Positions 33,426 to 42,020 of a stretch of DNA of 64,000 nucleotides are shown piece after piece. A model generated the notes under the pieces. That model searched no databases and had not been told where the DNA came from. It was given only the letters and a program-made list of their open reading frames with translations. The position numbers and the translations under genes were made by a program. The stretch comes from CAVTWJ01 sp963849485 (GTDB lineage: Bacteria; Oederibacteriota; Muellerivitia; Muellerivitales; Muellerivitaceae), in contig CAWKIF010000124.1 of the NCBI GenBank assembly GCA_963849485.1, forward strand, positions 12,200 through 76,199, in the 5' to 3' direction. Each line of letters opens with the position of its first letter. The stretch's first letter is position 1.

Positions 33426-36400
33426 ATGAAATTTTTCAAAGCCGCACTGACAAGCTTCGTCATCCTATCGTTATGGGCGGGCGTTTCCGCGCTTTATGCC
33501 CAAACCCTACCCACCTCGTATTCATGGACATCAACCGGCCCCCTCATCAGCCCCAAGAATGACTCCACCCATAACATGATCGCGGTCAAGGATCCTTCGA
33601 CCGTCTACTACAACGGCCAATACATCGTTTACGCCTCCTCGGTGAACTCCGCGGGCAACTATGGCATGGAGTATCTGCACTTCAGCGACTGGAGCACGGC
33701 CGGAGCCGCCACGCCTTATTTCATGGATAGCAACTCCAATATCGGGAGCGGCTATCACACCGCGCCCCAAGTGTTTTATTTTGCCCCGCAGAACAAGTGG
33801 TACCTGATCTTCCAGAGCGGCCAGCCGCAGTACTGCACCAACAGCGACCCCACCCAGCCCCAGAACTGGAGCGCCCCGAAGAATTTCTTCTCGTCCCAGC
33901 CCTCAAGCGTGAGTAATTGGATTGATTTCTGGATCATCAGCGATTCCTCCAATGTTTATCTCTTCTTCTGCGGCGACAATGGAAACTTCTACCGCAGCTC
34001 GACCTCCCTGGCGAACTTCCCCAATGGCTTCAACACTCCCGTCATCGTCTACACGGATTCGGAGTTCAATCTTTTCGAGGCCGACAACGTCTATACCGTC
34101 GAGCAAACCGGCACCTATCTGGCCGACATTGAGTGCATCGGCAGCGACGGGCACCGTTTCTTCCGGGCCTTGACCGCCTCAACCCTCGGCGGCACCTGGA
34201 CGCCGGTCGGCAATACCGCCAGCCTCAATACTCCCTTTTTGGGGGCGCACAACGTCACCTTCCAATCCGGTGTCTCCAGCTGGACCAGCGACTTTAGCAG
34301 TGGCGGGGCGGTGATCGACGGCTATGACTCAACCGATTCCATCAACCTCAACAACCTGACCTTTCTGTACCAGGGCGACGTTCCCAATAGTGACTCTTAC
34401 AATCTTATTCCATGGCAACTCGCCCTGGTGTCCTCCAAGGCCAACACGACCACCAACCCAACGGCGACCTATACGCCGACCAAAACGAATACCCCGGCGC
34501 CGCCCACGGCCACCTTTACCTTTACCTCGACCCCCACACCGGTGGTCGCTTCCACCTGGCGGGTGAACGCCGGAGGTCCGGCCTATACCGGGTCCACCGG
34601 CCTCCTCTGGGCCGCTGACGAGAACTACAGCGGCGGGACTACCGCCGCGGAAGGGGGAGCCGTCACCGGCACCTCCGATTCCACCCTGTACGACACCCAG
34701 CGCTACGGGAGCAGCTTCAGCTATTCCTTCAACGTGCCCGCGGGTACCTACCAGGTCACCTTGAAATTCGCGGAAAACTATTCAGGTGATTTTGCAGCCG
34801 GGGACAGGGTTTTCAACGTCGCCGTCAACGGGACGACAGCGGTGTCCAACCTGGATGTCTACTCCCAAGTGGGCGCCAACACCGAGGATGACAAGGTCAT
34901 CAACAACGTCTCGCCCAACGGCGGAGTCATCACCCTCACGTTCACAGGCACCACCAGCACGGACACAAGTGCCATGGTGGAAGCCATCCAGGTCATCCCC
35001 CAGCCGGCCACGCCGACCTTCACGAATACCTTCACGAGGACTTCGACGGCCACGGGGACGCCGACGATGACATCCACGCTCACCCGCACCTCGACGGCGA
35101 CCTTTACCTTCACCTCGACACATACCAACAGCCCCGTACCGCCAACGGTGACGAATACCCCGGCACCGCCTACGGCAACCAATACTCCGGTGCCTCCGAC
35201 GGCCACTTTTACCTATACCTTTACCCGGACGAACACGACTGTCCCACCCACCGCGACGAACACCAACAGCCCGGTGCCGCCCACGGTGACGAATACACCT
35301 GTGCCGCCGACGGCCACCAACAGTCCGGTTCCGCCGACGGTAACGAATACCCCGGCGCCTCCCACCGTCACTCCTACACCGGTGCCGCCAACGTCCACGC
35401 CGACCCAAACGCCGGTGCCTCCCAGCGTGACATGGACGAATAGTCCGGTGCCTCCAACGGTAACGAACACCCCGATGCCGCCTACGATAACGAGTACACC
35501 GGCACCTCCGACGGCGACGAGTACGCCGGTGCCGCCTACGGTCACGGCGACCCAAACACCAGTCCCACCCACCGCCACTTGGACGAATAGCCCGGTGCCG
35601 CCGACGGTGACGAATACGCCGGTGCCACCGACCGTGACCAACACCCCGGCACCTCCGACCGCCACCTTCACCTTTACCTTCACCCGGACGAGCACGCCGG
35701 TGCCCCCGACCGCGACCCATACGGCTGTGCCGCCCACGGCCACCGACACCCCCGTGCCCCCGACAGCAACCTTCACCTTCACGCCCTCGGGTTCGGGGAA
35801 TATCACCCTGTACCTGCTGTCGGGAGTGACCGCCAACTCCACCAACAGCCCCCACCCCCAGATCGAGGTGGTCAACACGGGGACGGGCCCCTTAAGCCTC
35901 AACAACGTGGAAGTGCGTTACTGGTTCAACTGCGATTGCACCAACCAAACGGAGCAAAGCTACGTCGACTGGGCGGGGTTGATGCCCGCCGGGACCGGTG
36001 TCACGGGGGACGTCTTGACCACGGTGCAAGCCACCTCCCTGGGAGGACAGACCAACTACGTGAGCTACAAGTTCACGGGGAACCTGGTTCTGCAACCCGG
36101 GCAGAAGATCGAGGTCCAGAGCCGTTTCAACAAGAGCGACTGGAGCAACATGCTCCAGAGCAACGACTGGAGCTTCGCGGCCTATACCAGCTTCACCCAG
36201 TGGAACCATATCACGGGCTACGTGAACGGATCGCTGGTTTGGGGCGAGGAGCCGGCGGCGGCCGCGTCCGCGGCCCTGAAGACGGCCAGCGTGCAGGCCT
36301 ACCCGAACCCCTCGACGGGGAACGGGGTGAACCTGGCGGTAAGTATCACGGGAAGCGGGACGGGAAGTTCCGCCAGCGCCAAGGCCAGCCTTGCCGGTGG

Positions 36401-36653
36401 TTCTTCCGAGGAGACCGGGGTGGACCCCAACGCGCTGGTGACCCTGAAGGTCTATACCCTCACGGGCCGTCTGCTCTGGTCCACGACCATAACCGGGGCT
36501 TCCATCGGGTCCTCGGGCAGCCACACGGTCTATTGGAACGAGAGAAACATGGCGGGGAGCTTCCTGGCCAACGGGCTTTACATTGTGACCTGCACGATCA
36601 AGTCCGAGGGCGTGACCACCACGACCACTTCCAAACTTTTGATTCTGAAGTAA
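33426..36653 (+). CDS. Secreted GH62 alpha-L-arabinofuranosidase with malectin-like domain and CBM3
   Basis: A 1075-residue exported enzyme. Residues about 27-340 match GH62 (inverting arabinofuranosidases that remove arabinose from arabinoxylan): 'SYSWTSTGPLISPKND', 'VYYNGQYIVYAS', 'WYLIFQSGQPQY', 'NVYLFFCGDNGNFYRS', 'ALTASTLGGTWTPV'. Expected catalytic residues are Asp56 ('AVKDPST'), Asp167 ('NWIDFW') and Glu218 ('LFEADNVY'). A malectin-like domain (about 374-522, 'WRVNAGGPAYTGSTG', 'VTLKFAEN'), a 'PVPPT' linker, CBM3 (about 788-945) and a C-terminal domain follow; the last three are a DNA-level copy of the preceding gene. AAGGAG precedes ATG 33426. It should act with the flanking GH30 xylanases. 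Confidence 0.9.
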   Translation: MKFFKAALTSFVILSLWAGVSALYAQTLPTSYSWTSTGPLISPKNDSTHNMIAVKDPSTVYYNGQYIVYASSVNSAGNYGMEYLHFSDWSTAGAATPYFMDSNSNIGSGYHTAPQVFYFAPQNKWYLIFQSGQPQYCTNSDPTQPQNWSAPKNFFSSQPSSVSNWIDFWIISDSSNVYLFFCGDNGNFYRSSTSLANFPNGFNTPVIVYTDSEFNLFEADNVYTVEQTGTYLADIECIGSDGHRFFRALTASTLGGTWTPVGNTASLNTPFLGAHNVTFQSGVSSWTSDFSSGGAVIDGYDSTDSINLNNLTFLYQGDVPNSDSYNLIPWQLALVSSKANTTTNPTATYTPTKTNTPAPPTATFTFTSTPTPVVASTWRVNAGGPAYTGSTGLLWAADENYSGGTTAAEGGAVTGTSDSTLYDTQRYGSSFSYSFNVPAGTYQVTLKFAENYSGDFAAGDRVFNVAVNGTTAVSNLDVYSQVGANTEDDKVINNVSPNGGVITLTFTGTTSTDTSAMVEAIQVIPQPATPTFTNTFTRTSTATGTPTMTSTLTRTSTATFTFTSTHTNSPVPPTVTNTPAPPTATNTPVPPTATFTYTFTRTNTTVPPTATNTNSPVPPTVTNTPVPPTATNSPVPPTVTNTPAPPTVTPTPVPPTSTPTQTPVPPSVTWTNSPVPPTVTNTPMPPTITSTPAPPTATSTPVPPTVTATQTPVPPTATWTNSPVPPTVTNTPVPPTVTNTPAPPTATFTFTFTRTSTPVPPTATHTAVPPTATDTPVPPTATFTFTPSGSGNITLYLLSGVTANSTNSPHPQIEVVNTGTGPLSLNNVEVRYWFNCDCTNQTEQSYVDWAGLMPAGTGVTGDVLTTVQATSLGGQTNYVSYKFTGNLVLQPGQKIEVQSRFNKSDWSNMLQSNDWSFAAYTSFTQWNHITGYVNGSLVWGEEPAAAASAALKTASVQAYPNPSTGNGVNLAVSITGSGTGSSASAKASLAGGSSEETGVDPNALVTLKVYTLTGRLLWSTTITGASIGSSGSHTVYWNERNMAGSFLANGLYIVTCTIKSEGVTTTTTSKLLILK
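35592..36574 (+). repeat. Direct repeat copy B (linker end, CBM3, C-terminal domain)
   Basis: Partner of 32149-33131; see that entry. The two copies are in the same orientation, 3443 bp apart, so recombination between them would delete the GH62 catalytic domain or fuse the two genes. Confidence 0.9.
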
Positions 36654-36687
36654 GGGGATTTTCGCGGGGAAAAGTCGTACTCCTAGT

Positions 36688-36775
36688 TATGCCTCTGGAA
36701 GGCGCAGAAACCCGGCCTGGGAAGGTGGGCTTCCCGTCTGGGCTAAACGCTTTCCGGAGGGAATTAGGGTAAAAT
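36688..36775 (+). other. Conserved structured intergenic element, copy B
   Basis: Partner of 33244-33330. Here the central hairpin is a clean GGGAAG ... CTTCCC (36719-36735). It is followed by GGGCTAAACGCT and CCGGAGGG. It stands between the GH62 stop and the promoter-like element at 36817. Confidence 0.45.
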
Positions 36776-36816
36776 AAGGCTGGAAATTATCCTATTTTTG
36801 GTACTTATCGATTTTT

Positions 36817-36850
36817 GGAATAAAACCTATTTCAGCCAACACCTTTTAAT
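36817..36850 (+). promoter_or_regulatory. Candidate promoter element before the second GH30 gene
   Basis: GGAATAAA at 36817 and GCCAACACC at 36835, then TTTTAATC. Block sequences, spacing and distance to the start codon match 30260-30294. Confidence 0.5.
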
Positions 36851-36935
36851 CAAAGGGTGTCTCTAGGCGTTATGGGAGGCCCTTTTGGGGCCTTTTGAAG
36901 GCCCTCTCCGAAGGCCCACATTTGGAAGGGATGCC

Positions 36936-39857
36936 ATGCAAGGCCGCCTATCTATATCAAAACGTTATAACAACTATCTTGGGGTTCTTTTTCTATGGCT
37001 CCTCTCCCTCGGGTTTTCCCGGGCCCAAACCTGCACGGTGGACGCCACCGTTACGAATCAATACATCCATTGCATCGGGGCTTCCAGCGCCTGGAGTGCC
37101 GTCGGGAGCATGGGAACCCAGTTATTCGCGGATGACACCTCGAACGGCCATATCGGTCTAACCTCGCTGAGGACCCGCATCGACCCTACCGCCGTCGGCG
37201 GTAACACGGGCGCCTGGAATGGTGAACTGAATAACATCACCGCGGCTCATAACGTCAATCCTAACGTCCTATTCTGGAGCACCGAGTGGTCGCCGCCCGC
37301 AGAATACAAGAGCAACGACAACGTCGATGGATATTACATGAACGGCAGCGTCTCCGAGATCGGTAGCTTCACGGGCTCCGACACCGGCAACGCCCCCAAC
37401 AGCGCCGACACGGGCTATGCCCAATATCTGACCCAATACCTCCAATACTGCAAAAGCTACACGGGCGTAAGCCTTTACTCCATCTCGGCCCAAAATGAAC
37501 CCAGTTTCGAGGTTACCTATGAAGGCGCCAATTGGACCACGGGCCAGTTCGACGTTTTCATCCCCTGCCTGGCCGCGTCCATCACGAGCGCCGGGCTATC
37601 CACCAAGATCATGATGCCCGAGCCGCCGAATGAATGGGGCATGGGCCTGGGCACTGCCACCATGTCCGACGCCAACGCGGCCCCATTGGTCAGCATCATC
37701 AACACCCATTTGTACGGCACCTTTTACGACACCCTCGCCCAGATTGCCTCCAATTACGGCTATACCAAACTGACGAACCAGGAGTGGTGGGCGACGGAAA
37801 TATCCGGCTGCACCACCGGGCTCATAACGGCCCAAGATTCGGCGGCCATGTGCGTGGCGGGCTGGGCCCACCAGTCCCTGGTCGAGGGCCAGATGAACTC
37901 CTTTCACTATTGGTGGCTGGCCGACCTGATCAACAACGGCACCTCCCTCACCGACGCGGCCTTTGCGCTGGGCAATTTCTCCAAGTTCATCCGGCCAGGC
38001 TATTACCGCATGGGGGCCACCGAAGGACCGCAGGCGGGCGTCACCATATCCGCCTATAAGAACACCAATACTTCCTCGCCCACCACATTCGTCATCGTCG
38101 CCATCAACTACAAGGCCAATACCGTGAACCAGACCTTCAGCCTGAAAGGCCTCACCACCACCTCGGTCACCCCTTGGCTGACCGACTTGGGCAACGGCCT
38201 GGTTCAGCAGGCTGCTGTGCCTGTTTCGGGGAATAGCTTCACCTATACGATGCCGGTATCCAGCGTGGTCTCCTTCGTGGGCATTAACACCGCCGGACCC
38301 TCGCCCACTCCGACCGTGACCGCGACGCGAACAGGAACCGCCACACCTACGAAAACCTATACTTTGACCTTCACTTTCACCCCCACGAATACCCCGACCT
38401 GGACGACCACCGCCACGAGGACCTCCACCCCGACTTTCACCCCCACCTCGACATCAACAGGTAGTCCTACCGCCACTTCGACCCTCACCCGCACGGCCAC
38501 CCCCTCCGCGACCCCCACCCCGACCCCGACCTTCACGATTACCCCAACGCTTACCTCCACCGCGACTAGGACTTTTACGCCTACGAACACCCCCACCCGC
38601 ACTTCGACTCAAACTTCATCCTTTACCCCTACCACGACAATTTCCTACACGACTACCACCAGTTTTACATCGACACCTACCAAGACATTCACCCCAACCT
38701 CTACCCCTACTTCCACGGATACGGGTACCCCCACCGCGACAAGAACGCCGACCCAGACGCCAGTGTTCAGCCCGACAGTCACCACTAGCCCTTCCACCAC
38801 CCCATCCCTTACTTACACTTGGACCGCGACCTGGTCGAAGACTGCCACCCCCACCGTCACCTTTTCGTGGACCCCCACACCCACTTTCAGCGCTACCGGA
38901 ACGGAGACAATGAGCCTGACGCCTACCCTTTCAGGGACACCGACCCAGACACCGGTGTTCAGCCCCACGGTCACGAATAGCCCGACGGTTACCTTTTCAT
39001 CCATTTCCACCGGATCGATGACACCTAGTGCTACCGCCTCCCAGACTCCAACAGCTTCTTTTACACCCACTGGGACCGTGTCCCTCACCGCCAGCTGGAC
39101 GGCAACCCCCACTTTTACGGATACCATCACCCTTACCCCCACCGCCACGGTCACGGGGTCGGAAACGCCGAGCCTAACGCCCATCGTTTCCGAAACGCCC
39201 ACCCGTACCCCGGTGTTCAGCCCCACGATGACCCTGTCACCTACTTCCACTCAAACCGCGACTTGGACGAAGACGGCAACCCCCACTGGGACGGGGACGG
39301 TACCACCCAGCTGGACACCCACCTTCACGGCCACCCCGACCCTGACAGCTGTGTTTAGCCCCACTTCGACCTCTAGCTCCACTGCCAGCTTTACATCCAC
39401 TTTCACGCCGACACCTTCTTCCACGCCTACCGCTTCTGCCACCACGACCCGGAGCATTACACCGACCGCTACGTTTACCTCCACGCCCAGTACCACGGTC
39501 ACCGCCACGGCGACAGGGTCCGCGAGCACGACTTCCACCCCTGAATTCACCGACACGGACACCCCGGCGCCTTCGGTGCCGCCGGGAATCGTGGGGATTT
39601 ATCCCAATCCGGCTCCCGGGCCGACCGTGGAAATCCTGCCTTCGGGTTACACGGGACTTTCCAACGTCCGGATCGAGATCTTTACGATCTCATTCCGCAA
39701 GGTGCGGGACGAAAACTTCCCTTCGATTCCTTCCGGGACGGCGGTGACCTTGACCTTGACGGGCCGGGGCGGAGCGCCCTTGGCCAACGGCCTTTACTAT
39801 GGGTTGGTAACGACCAAGGCCGGCAGCACCATCGGCAAATTATTGATCCTCAAGTAA
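36936..39857 (+). CDS. Secreted GH30 xylanase-like enzyme with long Thr/Pro linker and C-terminal sorting-like domain
   Basis: A 973-residue paralogue of the GH30 at 30382: 'IHCIGASSAWSAVG', 'LRTRIDPTAVGG', 'WSTEWSPPAEYK', acid/base Glu188 in 'SAQNEPS', nucleophile Glu288 in 'WWATEISG', 'SFHYWWLADL'. It has insertions relative to its paralogue (for example around residues 85-95 and 130-150, and a Cys-containing loop after the nucleophile), so substrate preference may differ. A Thr/Pro/Ser linker of about 425 residues replaces the CBM3. The C-terminus ('VGIYPNPAPGPTVEILPSGY' to 'IGKLLILK') is of the GH12/GH74 type. ATG 36936 follows GGAAGGG; the in-frame start at 36885 adds 17 non-signal residues. 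Confidence 0.87.
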   Translation: MQGRLSISKRYNNYLGVLFLWLLSLGFSRAQTCTVDATVTNQYIHCIGASSAWSAVGSMGTQLFADDTSNGHIGLTSLRTRIDPTAVGGNTGAWNGELNNITAAHNVNPNVLFWSTEWSPPAEYKSNDNVDGYYMNGSVSEIGSFTGSDTGNAPNSADTGYAQYLTQYLQYCKSYTGVSLYSISAQNEPSFEVTYEGANWTTGQFDVFIPCLAASITSAGLSTKIMMPEPPNEWGMGLGTATMSDANAAPLVSIINTHLYGTFYDTLAQIASNYGYTKLTNQEWWATEISGCTTGLITAQDSAAMCVAGWAHQSLVEGQMNSFHYWWLADLINNGTSLTDAAFALGNFSKFIRPGYYRMGATEGPQAGVTISAYKNTNTSSPTTFVIVAINYKANTVNQTFSLKGLTTTSVTPWLTDLGNGLVQQAAVPVSGNSFTYTMPVSSVVSFVGINTAGPSPTPTVTATRTGTATPTKTYTLTFTFTPTNTPTWTTTATRTSTPTFTPTSTSTGSPTATSTLTRTATPSATPTPTPTFTITPTLTSTATRTFTPTNTPTRTSTQTSSFTPTTTISYTTTTSFTSTPTKTFTPTSTPTSTDTGTPTATRTPTQTPVFSPTVTTSPSTTPSLTYTWTATWSKTATPTVTFSWTPTPTFSATGTETMSLTPTLSGTPTQTPVFSPTVTNSPTVTFSSISTGSMTPSATASQTPTASFTPTGTVSLTASWTATPTFTDTITLTPTATVTGSETPSLTPIVSETPTRTPVFSPTMTLSPTSTQTATWTKTATPTGTGTVPPSWTPTFTATPTLTAVFSPTSTSSSTASFTSTFTPTPSSTPTASATTTRSITPTATFTSTPSTTVTATATGSASTTSTPEFTDTDTPAPSVPPGIVGIYPNPAPGPTVEILPSGYTGLSNVRIEIFTISFRKVRDENFPSIPSGTAVTLTLTGRGGAPLANGLYYGLVTTKAGSTIGKLLILK

Positions 39858-39962
39858 TTCCGGTTTTGATGAATGATCGCGGCCCTTTGACTGAATAGGG
39901 TCTTTTGGAACAAACGATAGGGGCAGGGGAGTTTCCTGGCCAATGTCATTTGAGTGTGTAGA

Positions 39963-41921
39963 ATGAATAATCATGAAGCGCCTAGCTTGTTTAAAGTTGA
40001 AAAGATCAGGGGACGAATGGGAGAACCGGATGAAGGATATTTTCCCGGCCCCGTTGAAACATCCGCTCCTGGCGTCGGGGGCCCGGTGAGCCCCCCCCGA
40101 CACCTTCCTCAGGGCCTGACGGCCCCCGTCACCGCCGAACAGGGCCTGCGCCTCACGATCTACGTGCGCATCCACAACCTCTTTTTCACCTACCTGAATT
40201 TGAATTGTTTCTACGTGTCCGCCGAGAATCCCACCAATTGGCAGCCCCTCTTCTATAGCCGCAACATCCTCCACAACCCCACCCACTACGAAGCCCTCTT
40301 CGGCAAAAACCGGGACCGCTCCCGCTACAACGAGCTGAACTTTGAGCGGTTGCGCAAGGAACGGAAGCCCTTCGTGGCGAAACACCGGGGTTTTCACGAC
40401 CTTTTCGCGCCCGTGGTCTGGGAGGGGGCTTTCCGCGGCTTCCTCGCCACCGGATCTTTCGTGAGGAAACCCTTCACGGAAGGAGAGATCGGCCGGCGAT
40501 GGGCCGACCTGTCCGGGCGCCCCGCCGAAACACCGGACCCGGACTTCCTGGGCTACGCCCGCATGGCCCTCGATACGGTGGTGGTATCCCCGGCCGTCCT
40601 GGAAGGGTTCAAGGAAGTGATGGAGACGCTCGCGGATTACCTTTGCGGCCGCGCGGACGAGCGCATGGCGGAAAGGCTGGAGGTTCTGCGAAAGGGATGC
40701 GTCTCCCACGGTTTGCCACATGCCGTTTGGATGGACTTCATGCTGGGCTTGAAGCAGTTCCATCCCAGGGTGACCCTGGACGGCGACCCCAATTGGTGGG
40801 AGAGGGATGAACTGGGGATCACGCGCTACCCCACGACAGTATTGGCATTCGCCCAGCCGGCCCCGGCCCTGGAACGGTGGTCCACCCTGGGGTCCATGGT
40901 CGGCGCCGCCCGGCTTCAGTGGGAAGCCCTTCGGGCCGCCCGCGAGTTCCCCGAGACGGTGGCCGGACGGTTGGAGGATTATGGCGTCCTCTTCGTCACC
41001 TCGGCCTCGCCCTCCAAGGGGAAGGTTCAGGCCAAGCTGGAGATCCGGGACCGCGCGGAGGCCATCCGCGCTCTGCTGGAAAAGCGGACCGGGTTGAAGC
41101 TCGTGGCGGGGATCGGGTCCACCCTCGCGCCCGGGGTGAAACTGGTGGAATCCCGCCTGCAAGCCGTGCAGGCCATGAACCTCGCCGCCTCAACCGGCCG
41201 CGCCTCGGTTTTTTACGAGGACGCCGCCGAAAAAATGATTCAGGGGCGGGGCCAGGGCCTTCGACCGGCGCTCGCCTGGTTGAAAAAGGCCTACCGGAGC
41301 GGTTCGCCGAAGGACCGCGAGGCGGCCCGGGCGGAGTTCGTGCGCCAGGCTCTCCTCTATTCCCACGAGCGCCACGAGAGCGTACGGGCCCATCTTTTGG
41401 AGGCCAGTTTCACGCTGACCGACTCCCTCCGCGAGGGCGCCCTCGACCCGGCCCAGGCCGAGGGTCTGGCCAGCCAGATGGAGGAACGCCTGCTCCAGGC
41501 TTCCACCCTGCAAGACACCTTTCGGCCTTTCCAGGAGGGCCTGGAACGCGTCGGGAAAACCGGGGACCGCCCCGCCGAGGGGAAGCGCCTGGCGAATATG
41601 GAGGGGATCAAGCGGTATGTGGACACCCATTTCACCCAACCCTTAAGGCTGAAAGACCTGGCTCAAAAGGCGGGCCTTTCCCAACCCGCCTTCCTCAAGG
41701 GTTTCAAGCGGGCCGCCGGGCAGGGTTTTTCACCCTACCTCCAGTCCTTAAGGCTGGAGGAAGCCAAGAGGCTGCTGCGGGCCAGCCCCCTGTCGGTCGA
41801 ACGGGTGGCCCAGGAAAGCGGGTTCAACTCGGCCAGTTATTTCGTCCAGGCCTTTAAACGCTCCACCGGTCAGACTCCGGGGGCCTTTCGGGACAAGGGC
41901 CGCCCCCACTCGGTTAAATAA
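39963..41921 (+). CDS. AraC-family transcriptional regulator with large N-terminal sensor region
   Basis: A 652-residue protein. The last 100 residues are an AraC/XylS DNA-binding domain with both helix-turn-helix units ('LRLKDLAQKAGLSQPAFLKGFKRAAG', then 'VERVAQESGFNSASYFVQAFKRSTGQTPGAFR'). The first 540 residues are unassigned: an N-terminal part ('IHNLFFTYLNLNCFYVSAEN', 'FHDLFAPVVWEGAFRGFLATGSF') looks like a ligand-sensing fold and the middle is helical. No membrane helices are seen. It lies between the second GH30 gene and the GH74 gene and is the likely local regulator of the hemicellulase genes. ATG 39963 is chosen over an in-frame GTG at 39954; the ribosome site is weak. Confidence 0.8.
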   Translation: MNNHEAPSLFKVEKIRGRMGEPDEGYFPGPVETSAPGVGGPVSPPRHLPQGLTAPVTAEQGLRLTIYVRIHNLFFTYLNLNCFYVSAENPTNWQPLFYSRNILHNPTHYEALFGKNRDRSRYNELNFERLRKERKPFVAKHRGFHDLFAPVVWEGAFRGFLATGSFVRKPFTEGEIGRRWADLSGRPAETPDPDFLGYARMALDTVVVSPAVLEGFKEVMETLADYLCGRADERMAERLEVLRKGCVSHGLPHAVWMDFMLGLKQFHPRVTLDGDPNWWERDELGITRYPTTVLAFAQPAPALERWSTLGSMVGAARLQWEALRAAREFPETVAGRLEDYGVLFVTSASPSKGKVQAKLEIRDRAEAIRALLEKRTGLKLVAGIGSTLAPGVKLVESRLQAVQAMNLAASTGRASVFYEDAAEKMIQGRGQGLRPALAWLKKAYRSGSPKDREAARAEFVRQALLYSHERHESVRAHLLEASFTLTDSLREGALDPAQAEGLASQMEERLLQASTLQDTFRPFQEGLERVGKTGDRPAEGKRLANMEGIKRYVDTHFTQPLRLKDLAQKAGLSQPAFLKGFKRAAGQGFSPYLQSLRLEEAKRLLRASPLSVERVAQESGFNSASYFVQAFKRSTGQTPGAFRDKGRPHSVK

Positions 41922-42020
41922 GTATAAATAGATAGTTTGTTTTATATAAATCCCCCCATTCTTCCTTGGGGTATCTTTACTCAAAGATCCGGTTTTCCGG
42001 GCTGACACCACTGAGGAACT

